DNA from: CAZFLD01 sp964519835
Lineage (GTDB): Bacteria > Spirochaetota > Spirochaetia > DSM-27196 > CAZFLD01
Direction of reading: 5' to 3'
NCBI GenBank assembly: GCA_964519835.1
Contig: CAZFLD010000002.1
Location: forward strand, 81,746-145,745
Length of the DNA: 64,000 nucleotides
Shown: piece by piece, positions 33,064 through 42,197 of the stretch
Layout: each line of letters begins with the position of its first letter
How positions within the stretch are numbered: position 1 is the stretch's first letter
Notes under the pieces: model-generated
Database searches by the model: none
What the model was told of the DNA's origin: nothing
The model's input: the letters and a program-made list of their open reading frames with translations, nothing else
Made by a program: the position numbers and the translations under genes

Positions 33064-35163
33064 ATGGATAGCACATACTCGCGGATGAGGTTTATCGGCA
33101 TCCTATATCAGGCGGCGGTTGTCGTTGTTTTTGTCGTGTTGTTTGCGGGGCCCGCCGCGGCCACAGAGGTCGGCTTGGGAGAGCTGCCCCTGGTCTTTCT
33201 CGTGGCGGGACATTTTGTGTACGGGGCCAGGCTGGTGCTCCCCGGAGGTCCGCTAAAGCGCCGGAAGCTCCGTCGGGCACTACGCATTCCGGAGTTGCTC
33301 CTTGTCGCAACCCTCGCCTTGTTTATCTTCTCCTACCTCTTTGCCCTAAACGCCAACCTGGAATACGTGCAGCGATTTGTGTTGTCGGGCGGCGACCTCA
33401 ACTTCGCCGTCGACTCGGAGACCGAACGCAACATTGCGCTTCTCCGCTACCTGCCGCTTATTCTCGTAAACGGCATTGCCTACTTTGCTATCCGCCTGAT
33501 GCACGGGCGGGTGGCCGGTCTCGAGTCTCGGCACGACCGGATCGTGGGCCCTTGGCGCCTCCTCTTGACCTTTCTGTCGGTTATCCTTTCTACCCTCACA
33601 TTGCCGTCGTTTGCCGATATCACCGGCATCGGCATCCTTTCTTGGGTTGCCCTTGTGCCGCTCTTTGTGGTGCTGCGGCGAAGTCGCTTTTCAACCGGTG
33701 TGTTCTATCTTGTGACCTACGGTGTGCTTCACAACACCCTTGTTAATTACTGGCTCGGCACTTTTAGCCTTGTGTCCCTGCAGGTCACGATGATCGTTTT
33801 GTTTCTCTACTATTTGATCTTCTCTCCCTTCGCTCTTGGCTTCCTAAAGACGATTCGTGTAGGGAAGTTCCTTGTCCTGCCCTTGTCCTGGACGTTTTTC
33901 GAGTTTGCCCGTTCCGTGGGATTTCTCGGCTATCCGTGGGGGCTTGTCGGTCACGGTCAGTACGCAAACCTTCCGCTTATCCAGGTTGCATCCATAACCG
34001 GCGTGTGGGGCGTGTCGTTTATAGTGCTGCTGGTGAACTCGGTGCTCGCAGAGCTCGCGATAGCCGGCCTTGACCGGCTGTTTCCCGGGCGAGAGCGGCC
34101 GCTACGGCTGGGGAGGCGACAAACACCGGTGGCGTGGGCCGCCGGAGCTACGGCCGCAGCGTTAGCGCTTGTTATGCTGCTTGGCGGCCTGGCACTAACT
34201 GCCGACTCCCAAGCGCAAGCTTCAAACAGGTCGGCGCGGATAGCTCTGATCCAACAGAATTCCGATCCACGGAAAACCGAGTATTCGCAGACCTTCCAGT
34301 CGCTGACAACTCTCACCAACGCGGCGCTCGAAACGAATCCAGACCTTGTTGCCTGGTCGGAGACGGCCTTTGTCCCCAACATCCGTCGCTGGAGCCGGGA
34401 GGACCCACGGCGTTACTCCCTAGCGCGTCTTGTCGGGCGATTGATAGTCTACTTGGAAGGCATCGATACCTGGCTGCTGACCGGAAACGACGATTACGAC
34501 CGTGTCTTGGACGAAGACGACAATGAGGTGGCGAGACTAAACCACAACGCGGCAGTGCTCTTCAACGACAAAGCGGAGCGCGTGGACACGTATCACAAAA
34601 TCAGGCTCGTGCCGTTTACCGAGACCTTTCCCTACCGCGACACGTTTCCCGGGCTCTATCAGATGCTCTTGGACTTCGATGTGAATTTCTGGGAGGCCGG
34701 AGACGAGCGCACGATCTTTGCGCATCCGAAATTTCGCTTTGTTACGCCAATCTGCTTCGAGGACGTGTTTCCGGACGACATTCGCCGGTTTGTGCGCAGA
34801 GGGACCGACGTGATTCTCAACATCTCCAATGACTACTGGTCCCTGGACCCGGTGGAGGGCAAACAGCACTTTGTCGCCGGCATGTTTCGCGCCGTGGAAA
34901 ACCGGCGGCCATTGGTCCGGTCTACCGCATCGGGGCTCACGGCCCACGTTGATGAGTACGGTCGTATCCTCGCGACCCTCCCATATTACGAGGAGGGATA
35001 CCTCATCGCCGATGTCGAGTTAAAAAACAGACCGACCACCTTCTACACCCAGCATGGCGATTGGTTCCCATGGGTCGGCCTTATCGTTCTTGGTGCCCTG
35101 CTTTTGTTCCGCGGTCTCAACCTGCTATTTTCACCTGCGCCGGCACGGGAATCTCGATCGTAA
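33064..35163 (+). CDS. lnt: Apolipoprotein N-acyltransferase
   Basis: 699 aa. It adds the third acyl chain to the N-terminal Cys of lipoproteins, at the outer face of the inner membrane. The N-terminal ~390 residues are membrane-embedded (about 10 segments), longer than the E. coli enzyme (about 512 aa in total). The nitrilase domain has the Glu-Lys-Cys triad: E433 (VAWSETAFVP), K512 (YHKIRLVPFTE) and C564 (PICFEDVFPDDI). NISNDYWSLD and AVENRRPLVRSTASG follow, and a last membrane segment lies near 675. The window encodes several lipoproteins that could be substrates. The 3' end overlaps the convergent disrupted gene. Confidence 0.94.
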   Translation: MDSTYSRMRFIGILYQAAVVVVFVVLFAGPAAATEVGLGELPLVFLVAGHFVYGARLVLPGGPLKRRKLRRALRIPELLLVATLALFIFSYLFALNANLEYVQRFVLSGGDLNFAVDSETERNIALLRYLPLILVNGIAYFAIRLMHGRVAGLESRHDRIVGPWRLLLTFLSVILSTLTLPSFADITGIGILSWVALVPLFVVLRRSRFSTGVFYLVTYGVLHNTLVNYWLGTFSLVSLQVTMIVLFLYYLIFSPFALGFLKTIRVGKFLVLPLSWTFFEFARSVGFLGYPWGLVGHGQYANLPLIQVASITGVWGVSFIVLLVNSVLAELAIAGLDRLFPGRERPLRLGRRQTPVAWAAGATAAALALVMLLGGLALTADSQAQASNRSARIALIQQNSDPRKTEYSQTFQSLTTLTNAALETNPDLVAWSETAFVPNIRRWSREDPRRYSLARLVGRLIVYLEGIDTWLLTGNDDYDRVLDEDDNEVARLNHNAAVLFNDKAERVDTYHKIRLVPFTETFPYRDTFPGLYQMLLDFDVNFWEAGDERTIFAHPKFRFVTPICFEDVFPDDIRRFVRRGTDVILNISNDYWSLDPVEGKQHFVAGMFRAVENRRPLVRSTASGLTAHVDEYGRILATLPYYEEGYLIADVELKNRPTTFYTQHGDWFPWVGLIVLGALLLFRGLNLLFSPAPARESRS

Positions 35164-35567
35164 CGGATGTTCCGCCTCCCATCGTCTCGTCTTCGCCGAC
35201 GTTGCCGCCGCGAATTCCGTAGGGACGCCGCTATTTCGGCGGGAGATAGGCGCACCCACGGTCCGTCGGCGTTGTATCGGAGCAAGATCTCGTCGATGCG
35301 GGTCGCGGCAACAGCAAACACCTCCTCGAGAAACTCAACTTCGACGGCCACACGACGTTGGGCGTCGACATTGTCCTCGACAAGCGGTGGTATCCGATGG
35401 TCGATAGTAGTGCGATGGTCGGCGAAAAGGTCGGGCCGCTCCACAATTTCCTCGAGTTCATCGAGCTCGCCCCGAAGCACGTGCAATACATTCACAAAGC
35501 TGTGAAACGCAACCCGTCGTTTGTCTCCGCCGCGTATCTCGGGTATCTGAGTTATCTCGACTTTCAC
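35117..35567 (-). pseudogene. Disrupted sensor-kinase-like gene (frameshift near 35219-35230)
   Basis: GTG 35567 with AGGAGG 7 nt upstream starts a convincing protein: VAFHSFVNVLHVLRGELDEL resembles a histidine-kinase dimerisation helix with His22, and VEVEFLEEVFAVAATRIDEI continues it. After about residue 110 the frame turns into an Arg-rich shadow. The neighbouring frame then gives ETMGGGTSVTIEIPVPAQV and a stop at 35117; this is the typical last strand of a GHKL ATPase domain. A stop in that second frame at 35231-35233 shows a one-base shift must occur between there and 35219. Even when joined, the middle of the ATP-binding domain is missing. Without a shift the frame would run to 35043. 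It is either a decayed kinase or a sequencing error. Confidence 0.6.
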
Positions 35568-35596
35568 CCAACAACCTCCTGCATCCCGCTGCCTCC

Positions 35597-35625
35597 TTGA
35601 TCATAGCCGACTGGAAGGATATGGT
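35597..35625 (+). promoter_or_regulatory. Sigma-70 type promoter, start codon 8 nt after the -10
   Basis: TTGATC (35597-35602) and TATGGT (35620-35625) are spaced exactly 17 bp. ATG 35634 follows after 8 nt with no Shine-Dalgarno in the usual window, so the transcript should be leaderless or nearly so. GGAAGGA lies 14 nt before the ATG, upstream of the predicted transcription start. Confidence 0.6.
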
Positions 35626-35633
35626 CTGCCGAC

Positions 35634-37034
35634 ATGAGTGACCGGTTTCGCATCGGGATCGTCAGCGGCAAGCTCGGGGACGTGGACGGCGTCTCGCTCG
35701 AGGCGGCAAAATGGATCGAGATCATCGGTGGACGCCTGGGACACACACTTCTCACCATCGCCGGTAGCTACAAGGGCCCGGTTCACGGCGTCGACGCGGA
35801 AGCCCAGCTTACCCTGCCGGAGATTCGCTTCGACTCCGACCGGCAGCGCCACTTTGAGCACCACGTCTTTCCCCACATGCACGCCGTCGCCCCCCACGTC
35901 ACGTCGGGAGGCATCCGGTCGGTCCTCGAAGAAATCCAGCAATTAGGGGCGTCCGTCGCAACGGAAATCGATCGTTTTGTGCAGGACTACGACATCGACG
36001 TGCTTGTAGGGCAAAACACCAATGCAATGCCGATGACCATCCTTGGTGGTGTTGCCATGCATCGCGTAGCCACGCTCAGCCGAGTCGCAACGATATTCCA
36101 CCACCACGATTTTTGGTGGGAACGGAGCCGATTCAGCAACAACCACATCGAGGCGCTGTTGAACAGGATTATGCCGCCCGTCGATATCGGCCTCGAGCAT
36201 GTGGTGATTTCCTCCTACGCCGCCCATATCCTCTCATCACTAAAGCGCGTCCGGCCCTTTGTTATTCCCAACTGCGAGGACTTCGACCATGCGGTAGGGA
36301 TAGATGAGTACAACGGCGATTTTCGTGCCGAAATGGGATTCCGCGACGACGACGTACTTTTTGTGCAACCAACGCGAATCGTTCCCCGAAAGCGTATCGA
36401 GGATTCGGTCGAGTTGGTCGGTCGGTTCCAACGCCGGTTCCCGGAGTACAGAGGCCGCGTGCATTACATCATTTCGCTGTATCAGGGCGACGAGCCTGAT
36501 CACGACTACATCGGCCGGATTCAACAACGCGCCGAAGAGCACGATGTCCCGATACACCTCATCTCTGATCGCGTGACCGCCACGCGGGGGACCAATGCGG
36601 ACGGCAAAAAGACCTACACAAACCGCGACGTCCTCGCTCATGCCGACTTTGTGACATACCTACCGGTGTGGGAGGGGTTTGGCAACGCGCTCTTAGAGGC
36701 CACGGCTGCTCGGGTGCCGATCGTGGTCACGACATACCTGGTCTATAAAACCGACATCATGCCGACGGGTTTCCAGAATATCGAGATTCGCGACCGCTAC
36801 GACACCGGCGGGAGACTGGTCATCTCCGATGACGTACTCGATGCAATCGCCCACGTTCTCACGCACCCGGAGCAGCGGCGTGATATGGTCGATCACAACT
36901 TCGCCCTCGCTTCCCGAGACTTTGGCTTTTTGCTATTGACGGAACGGCTTGAGGCGCTTTTCGAGGAGTATGGTGATGAGATCCGGGCGTCGCGAAAACG
37001 TCGTATCAAACGCAGCGCCCACTACTCAGTGTAG
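35634..37034 (+). CDS. GT4-family glycosyltransferase
   Basis: 466 aa, GT-B fold. The N-terminal half has GIVSGKLGDVDGVSLEAAKW and ATIFHHHDFWWERSRFSNN. The donor-binding half has VQPTRIVPRKRIEDSVELVG, HADFVTYLPVWEGFGNALLEA (the EX7E nucleotide-sugar motif) and ARVPIVVTTYLVYKTDI. HHHDFWW is also seen in glycosyltransferases acting on small sugar acceptors. I infer a retaining transferase using a nucleotide sugar, but donor and acceptor cannot be told from the sequence. It is a single-gene unit with its own promoter, converging on the Lgt-like gene 24 bp away. Confidence 0.85.
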   Translation: MSDRFRIGIVSGKLGDVDGVSLEAAKWIEIIGGRLGHTLLTIAGSYKGPVHGVDAEAQLTLPEIRFDSDRQRHFEHHVFPHMHAVAPHVTSGGIRSVLEEIQQLGASVATEIDRFVQDYDIDVLVGQNTNAMPMTILGGVAMHRVATLSRVATIFHHHDFWWERSRFSNNHIEALLNRIMPPVDIGLEHVVISSYAAHILSSLKRVRPFVIPNCEDFDHAVGIDEYNGDFRAEMGFRDDDVLFVQPTRIVPRKRIEDSVELVGRFQRRFPEYRGRVHYIISLYQGDEPDHDYIGRIQQRAEEHDVPIHLISDRVTATRGTNADGKKTYTNRDVLAHADFVTYLPVWEGFGNALLEATAARVPIVVTTYLVYKTDIMPTGFQNIEIRDRYDTGGRLVISDDVLDAIAHVLTHPEQRRDMVDHNFALASRDFGFLLLTERLEALFEEYGDEIRASRKRRIKRSAHYSV

Positions 37035-37058
37035 CGATTTACCACGCGGTGCAGGCGT

Positions 37059-38057
37059 CTACCGGCCCCGGCCCGGCCGGTTCCGATCGGTGGCGTCCCA
37101 AGCCGTGCCGCCCCAATCGAGGCCGAGGTCGGGCTCGAGAAAGTCTACTCGTGGGCGACTCAGATCCGCGCGGCGTTGGATAATCCAAACCACAAGACCG
37201 GCAAGAGCCACGGCCACGCTTAATAGCTGGTCCAAGGTTATGACCCCGGCCGATGCAGGAAGCCAGTGGGGCGCCGCAGCAGCATAATCGCCCTCGACCA
37301 AGAGGATTGTGCCGCGCATCGGCACGGCAAAAAAACCCGCGAGCGCCCGAACAAAACCCAAGCCGGCCAGGACCCACGCAAATGCGCGGCCGCCCGCCTT
37401 CCCGGGACCGATTCCTTTCCCGGCCCGACGGGCAACAACAGCGAGTAGCGCCACAATCAGTACCGTCTTGTATATCTGGTATGGGTGACGGGGCAAATTG
37501 AGGAGCGTCCCCGAATCCGCCGGAAGGAGCCCGAGACCGGCGGCAATGCGCTGTGCCGGCGGAAACGTCGCGGGAACCCCGGGTGCGCCTTCCAATACCG
37601 GCGCCCAGGGCACACTGGTGATCCTTCCCAGGGAATCGCCGGTAGCAAAGGAACCAATGGAGGCAACGCCGTAGGCGCAAACTAGTCCAATGGCTACCGC
37701 GTTTATCCAGCGACGTGCTTTGTCGGAGTAAACACGGAGATACAGGTAGCTCGCGAATAGGCCGGCAACAAGGCCCGTGTGGAAGCTCATGCCCCGTAGG
37801 CCAACAAAGTTCATCTGCTCGTCGAACGGCCAAACAAGCAGCCAGGGCCGTCGTACATACTCGGGCTCGAAGAGCAACACGCCGATCCGGGCCGCGGCCA
37901 CGCCCACGGCGACCGCCACAAAGGCCAGCCCGGGCAGAATGGCCCGGTCGTGGACAAGACGATCATCCCTTCGAACGATACCTCGTACGACAACAAAGGC
38001 CAGGACAAACGAGGCGCCGATAAACACGCCGTACAGGCGACTTGGCAAGAGCGTCAT
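37059..38057 (-). CDS. Degenerate prolipoprotein diacylglyceryl transferase (Lgt) paralogue
   Basis: 332 aa with about seven membrane segments. Three Lgt blocks are recognisable in order: GMSFHTGLVAGL (keeps the conserved His), GDSLGRITSVPWA, and LPRHPYQIYKTVL. The core signature that in true Lgt reads G-R-x-G-N-F-x-N-x-E is here AS-IGSFATGD, so the essential Arg and the Asn/Glu are lost. The later Phe-Phe-Arg block reads GFFAVPMR. Phosphatidylglycerol-dependent transfer is therefore doubtful, and a true lgt would be expected elsewhere. The start ATG overlaps the FapA stop as ATGA, so it is translationally coupled and is the last gene of the four-gene operon. Confidence 0.7.
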   Translation of the reverse strand: MTLLPSRLYGVFIGASFVLAFVVVRGIVRRDDRLVHDRAILPGLAFVAVAVGVAAARIGVLLFEPEYVRRPWLLVWPFDEQMNFVGLRGMSFHTGLVAGLFASYLYLRVYSDKARRWINAVAIGLVCAYGVASIGSFATGDSLGRITSVPWAPVLEGAPGVPATFPPAQRIAAGLGLLPADSGTLLNLPRHPYQIYKTVLIVALLAVVARRAGKGIGPGKAGGRAFAWVLAGLGFVRALAGFFAVPMRGTILLVEGDYAAAAPHWLPASAGVITLDQLLSVAVALAGLVVWIIQRRADLSRPRVDFLEPDLGLDWGGTAWDATDRNRPGRGR

Positions 38058-41008
38058 TTTTCCGCTGATTGTATGGGTTCTTCGACAATACGACCGGTCT
38101 CTTCGTCGAACCGAATACACACGCCCTTTTTCGGCTGACTGATCTCGTGCACCCGCCCGTGGCTTTCCACCACCACCCCGGGATAGACCGTACCGGTCAC
38201 CACAATCCGTGAGTCATTATGTTCTTCAAAGCGCTCGCGGAGGGTAAAGACACGTAGGCTCCGCTTTTCCATGATCTTGAGTAGTTTTCGTTTTTCCACG
38301 CGGAGCGCCTCGAGACCATCCTGTTCCTTCCGCATTTGAGTGTCGAGCTTGGCGATCTTGGCCTTGATCTTGGTGATCTCTCGCTCTTCCATCTCGATCC
38401 GATCTCCGATTAGATAGTCCTGGCCGAAGCAGATCTGCGTCTTGACACCACGGGAGGAGCCGAGGGAGCTTGCCTCGAGGCCACCCCGGGTGCGAATCTT
38501 GCCGCCGACGACCCTACCGCCGTCGCCGATAAGCTTGACCTTGCCGTTGCACTTCACGTTGCACTGCATCAGAGCCGATTTGAGGAGAAGATCCTCCACC
38601 GACAGGATGGTTGCTTGTTCGGCGAAGGCCGCCTGCACGCCTTTTTTGGATCTGATCGCGGCCTTCCCCGCCCCGTGCACCCCACCTTGCACGACCACGT
38701 TGTCCGCCGCCGACAAGAGGGCGGCGTCGACGTTGCCGGCTACCTTTATCTCCCCGTCGGACATCACGTAAAAGCCGGAGTTGACCGATCCCGACACATG
38801 TACACTTCCCGCGAACTTGATGTTGCCGGTCTTCATTCCCACGTCGCCTTTGACAACGTGCGCACTTTGAATCTCGAGTTTGTTGTTTTCGAACACGAGC
38901 TCGCCGGATGCCTCGGCGATTACAACCTTCCGGCCGGCTTCCCGCTGCTCTACCCGAAGGTGGTCACCAAGGTCGACGGACTCCCCGGACGCGCTGGTTG
39001 CCGGTATCTTCTCGCCGGTCACATCCCACCCGTCCTCGGGATCGGTGATATCGCTTCGAAGCTCGGCGACTTCCATGCCGGCGCTTACGCTTGTGATTGT
39101 ATCCCGGTTTTTGAAGTCGGCGGTGCCGTTTGCCCGGAGGGTCACGGGACTGCCCGAGGCGCGCTCGACTAAAAACTCGAACACCGACTCCTCCGTGTTT
39201 CGGGGCGGTTGCCCTTCGGCGATGACGGCTCGGGAGACGGGGTGCTGCGTCCGAGCGCTCGAAAGCGCCTCGGCCACCACCGATTCCTTGATGCCTTTCT
39301 TGACGCCGGCGCGTTCCATCTCCGACTGAATCAGCGCCTCGTCGAGAAGCACTCCGGTGCCTGCTCCTTCGATCAGGCTCAAGTACGCCCGCATCTTGTC
39401 GGGCGAGACGTCTACAATGACCTGGGCGTCCTCGTGGGCTCGGACCCGAATAAGCACCGCATCGGACTCATCAACCCCGATCTCAAAAACCCCACCGGCA
39501 GTAGAGATGATCACATTCTGCTTTCGCTCGACATTCTCAAAAAGAAGGATGGCGGGCTCCTCCGCCACCTCGCCGGGAACGGTGTTCCCATGGACGTCGA
39601 CGCCCGGGTCGCCGGGTACCGCCGGCGGAATCGTGATAAGACGCTGCTCACGCTCCACAAGCGCCGTCTTAGAAACAGACTCGACGGGAAAGACATCGAG
39701 GGACGAGATATCGCCGAGTCGCTCGGGATGATTGACGGCGCGGTCCTTGATCACGTCGGTATCTTTGTCGCTCAAAAAACGCACCGAGTACTCTACGTCT
39801 CGCCCGGGGCCGCGTTTGGCAGGCTTGCCTTCGATAAGGAGGTAGTCCTCGAGCAGGTAGTCCGAGCCACGGTAGAACTCGGTGAGGTCGGTGCGGATTC
39901 TGTCGTAGTCTAGGCCGCGGAGATTTGCCGCCTTGATGGCGGATCCCACCTCCTTGAGCACCAGCGCCTTTCCATGACCACGACCCTTTCGGGCCGTTAG
40001 TGTTGCCTTCATCTTGTCGTGGTCGATGTCGACCGAGAAGTAGCCGTCGTCGCTGTTGGTCAACGGTATTCGCTGATCCGGTTCGCCGCGATCAAAACCG
40101 TGTTGGATCGCCGTGCCCACCTCGCGCTCGCTCAGGAGTTGGTCCTGCGGACACCCTACGGCTTTGGCTCGCTCGAGCACATCACCGCCGGTGGGAGCAG
40201 GCGCCCGGCTGTCGCCGGGAGTCAAAAGCAGGAAACAGGTGGCCATGTCCTCGGACATTTCAACGTCCCACCGGTGAGTGGCGAACGGAACAAGGTCCAC
40301 CCAGTTTTTGCCAATGCGAACGATCCCGGTTGTTTCGGCTACGAGCTCGAATTTCTGACGAGCAACCCCCTTCCCGATATAGAAATAGGGGTCGGAAAGC
40401 ATCTTTGGGGCAACCGGCTCACCAAAGATGCTGCGCCCAGCCGTTCCGGGCGCGGACATCTCGATCGTCCCGATTTTTCCGCCACGCTCCGCATATCCGT
40501 ATTGCTCGACGGTCGGATCGACGTATACGCGCTCTTGGGAGACGCGCTTTTCGATGACTTCGACCACTTCTTCCTTTTTGCCCCCAAAGGGTAGCACCGA
40601 CTTTTTTGGGACCGTCTTTTTGCTTTTGACCTTTTCGACTTTCTCAACGACAATCTCAGGCCCTGCAAATGCTTTCGCAATATCTGTAACGCGGTCCTGG
40701 AGCTCTTTTGGAAGAGCAAGATTGGCCCAGGATGCCTGTTCGGGGATCGGATCCTCAGGAACCGTTCCTTTGGCAGCGAGAAACCGCGCTTCCTTTTGGC
40801 CTTTGTCGGCGATGTTTTTGAGATTTCGTGTGATTTCTTCCTTGGAGACGCCTTCTTTGACGCCTTTTTCCCGCAGAAGGGCAAGAATCCGATCCGCACC
40901 CCACTCTTCGCCGTCGGTCGTCCGACGATAAGCAAGCCGGCAAGTGAGTCCTTGTTCGTCTATTTCAAGCTGTACTTGACCGCTAAGGGTCGCATCTGAT
41001 TTTGCCAT
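38054..41008 (-). CDS. FapA-type DUF342 protein
   Basis: 984 aa from ATG 41008. The C-terminal half is a DUF342/FapA core: a right-handed beta-helix of short repeats (VKGDVGMKTGNIKFAGSVH, GEIKVAGNVDAALLSA, VVVQGGVHGAGKAAIRSKKG; about 715-850). A coiled coil follows (EREITKIKAKIAKLDTQM, near 870-910), then a short beta tail. FapA of Vibrio affects polar flagellar assembly. The N-terminal ~650 residues contain further repeated modules and are longer than in most members. No membrane segment is visible. It lies between ParA and the Lgt-like gene in one operon (46 nt after parA, ATGA overlap with the next gene). Confidence 0.85.
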   Translation of the reverse strand: MAKSDATLSGQVQLEIDEQGLTCRLAYRRTTDGEEWGADRILALLREKGVKEGVSKEEITRNLKNIADKGQKEARFLAAKGTVPEDPIPEQASWANLALPKELQDRVTDIAKAFAGPEIVVEKVEKVKSKKTVPKKSVLPFGGKKEEVVEVIEKRVSQERVYVDPTVEQYGYAERGGKIGTIEMSAPGTAGRSIFGEPVAPKMLSDPYFYIGKGVARQKFELVAETTGIVRIGKNWVDLVPFATHRWDVEMSEDMATCFLLLTPGDSRAPAPTGGDVLERAKAVGCPQDQLLSEREVGTAIQHGFDRGEPDQRIPLTNSDDGYFSVDIDHDKMKATLTARKGRGHGKALVLKEVGSAIKAANLRGLDYDRIRTDLTEFYRGSDYLLEDYLLIEGKPAKRGPGRDVEYSVRFLSDKDTDVIKDRAVNHPERLGDISSLDVFPVESVSKTALVEREQRLITIPPAVPGDPGVDVHGNTVPGEVAEEPAILLFENVERKQNVIISTAGGVFEIGVDESDAVLIRVRAHEDAQVIVDVSPDKMRAYLSLIEGAGTGVLLDEALIQSEMERAGVKKGIKESVVAEALSSARTQHPVSRAVIAEGQPPRNTEESVFEFLVERASGSPVTLRANGTADFKNRDTITSVSAGMEVAELRSDITDPEDGWDVTGEKIPATSASGESVDLGDHLRVEQREAGRKVVIAEASGELVFENNKLEIQSAHVVKGDVGMKTGNIKFAGSVHVSGSVNSGFYVMSDGEIKVAGNVDAALLSAADNVVVQGGVHGAGKAAIRSKKGVQAAFAEQATILSVEDLLLKSALMQCNVKCNGKVKLIGDGGRVVGGKIRTRGGLEASSLGSSRGVKTQICFGQDYLIGDRIEMEEREITKIKAKIAKLDTQMRKEQDGLEALRVEKRKLLKIMEKRSLRVFTLRERFEEHNDSRIVVTGTVYPGVVVESHGRVHEISQPKKGVCIRFDEETGRIVEEPIQSAEK

Positions 41009-41054
41009 CGTGTAACGCAACTATTGCGGCCCCGGTCACCGGCGCACGTCTTTC

Positions 41055-42197
41055 CTATGGAGTATATCCCTGCGAGGCGGCCTTGAGCAGCTTTGATTTG
41101 AGCAACATGTTCTCTTTCCGGATGGTCGATATCTCGACTTGCTGCATCTTAACCGTCTCGATAAGGTCCGCCGTGGTAAGAGCCCCCGAGTGAAGCAACT
41201 CCGACACGTGGTCCAGTTTGGACTCATAGTCGATCTCAGCCTCCATGCCCGCCGCCTCGTAGCTCTCCTCCACCGACAAGACTTCCGCCACTTCATCGCC
41301 GTCGTCGCCTAGTTGGATGATTTTATCCGCGATGCGGAACACCGCTTGGGCGAGGACCGACTCGGGTTTGTAAATCACAATCGGCAGCTGCGATGAAAGC
41401 GCAATGTCTTGGAAATCGTCTCGGTACACCACACCAAGGTGCTCGAGCTCCAGATCGAGGTATTGGTCGCATGATCGTCGAAGGCGGTTGGCCTTGTCGG
41501 CATCTTTGGGGTCCTCGAGCATGTTTAATACCAGCCTTGGACGAAACCGACCCATGCCGGCGGCAATGGACTGGTAAGCGGCGGGGTCCGCTCGCCTGAT
41601 GCCGGCAAGCAATTCCGGAATGTAGACGCGCTGGAATGAGGTCCCCGTCTTCCGGACCTGCTCGAGGTACCCGAGGGCGGGGGACTTTTTACCGACACTA
41701 CGATTGATAATTCGAAAAACGGCGTTTTTGAGGAACAGATAGGCGTTTACCGTGGCCGTAGGAGTTGGTGTTGTAACAACAATCCCGCGACCGGACATCA
41801 AAAAAAAGTCGAGAATGTTGAAGTTGGTGCCGGCTCCAAGGTCAAGGACCAGGTAGTCCGCATCGAGTTTTGAGAGCCGGCGGACAAGCATGTTTTTTTG
41901 AGCTGAAGCAAGGTTCGCGATTCCCGGGATTTCCGCGTCCCCCGCAACAAACGTAAGACCATTGTACTCGGTGTGAATGAGGATGTCCTCGAAAGCCGTG
42001 GAGGGATTATTTAGGAGAAGCCCAATACCCTGCCCCGCGCCGCGAACACCAAGAACGAGGTGCAGGTTACTCCCGCCGAGGTCGAGGTCGGCGAGCACTA
42101 CACGTTTGCCGGCCTGCGCAAGGGCTATTGCGAGATTTGCCGATAGGAGCGTCTTCCCAACGCCGCCCTTTCCACTGGCGACCGGCAGTATCCTCAT
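41055..42197 (-). CDS. ParA/MinD-type ATPase
   Basis: 380 aa. The deviant Walker A SGKGGVGKT with the signature Lys lies at residues 8-16, and VVLADLDLGGSNLHLVLG and YLVLDLGAGTNFNILDFFL (Walker B) follow. It belongs to the MinD/FlhG/ParA group of dimerising, surface-acting ATPases. The C-terminal ~70 residues form a coiled coil (TADLIETVKMQQVEISTIRK) rather than a MinD membrane helix. It starts inside the stop codon of the upstream membrane-protein gene (ATGA). The FapA neighbour suggests a role in positioning envelope or flagellar machinery, but this is inference. Confidence 0.9.
   Translation of the reverse strand: MRILPVASGKGGVGKTLLSANLAIALAQAGKRVVLADLDLGGSNLHLVLGVRGAGQGIGLLLNNPSTAFEDILIHTEYNGLTFVAGDAEIPGIANLASAQKNMLVRRLSKLDADYLVLDLGAGTNFNILDFFLMSGRGIVVTTPTPTATVNAYLFLKNAVFRIINRSVGKKSPALGYLEQVRKTGTSFQRVYIPELLAGIRRADPAAYQSIAAGMGRFRPRLVLNMLEDPKDADKANRLRRSCDQYLDLELEHLGVVYRDDFQDIALSSQLPIVIYKPESVLAQAVFRIADKIIQLGDDGDEVAEVLSVEESYEAAGMEAEIDYESKLDHVSELLHSGALTTADLIETVKMQQVEISTIRKENMLLKSKLLKAASQGYTP

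Noticed and set aside
35043..35116. C-terminal end of the kinase-like gene in the unshifted frame
   Set aside because: The unshifted frame is Arg-rich and overlaps lnt by 121 bp, whereas the neighbouring frame gives a recognisable domain end at 35117.
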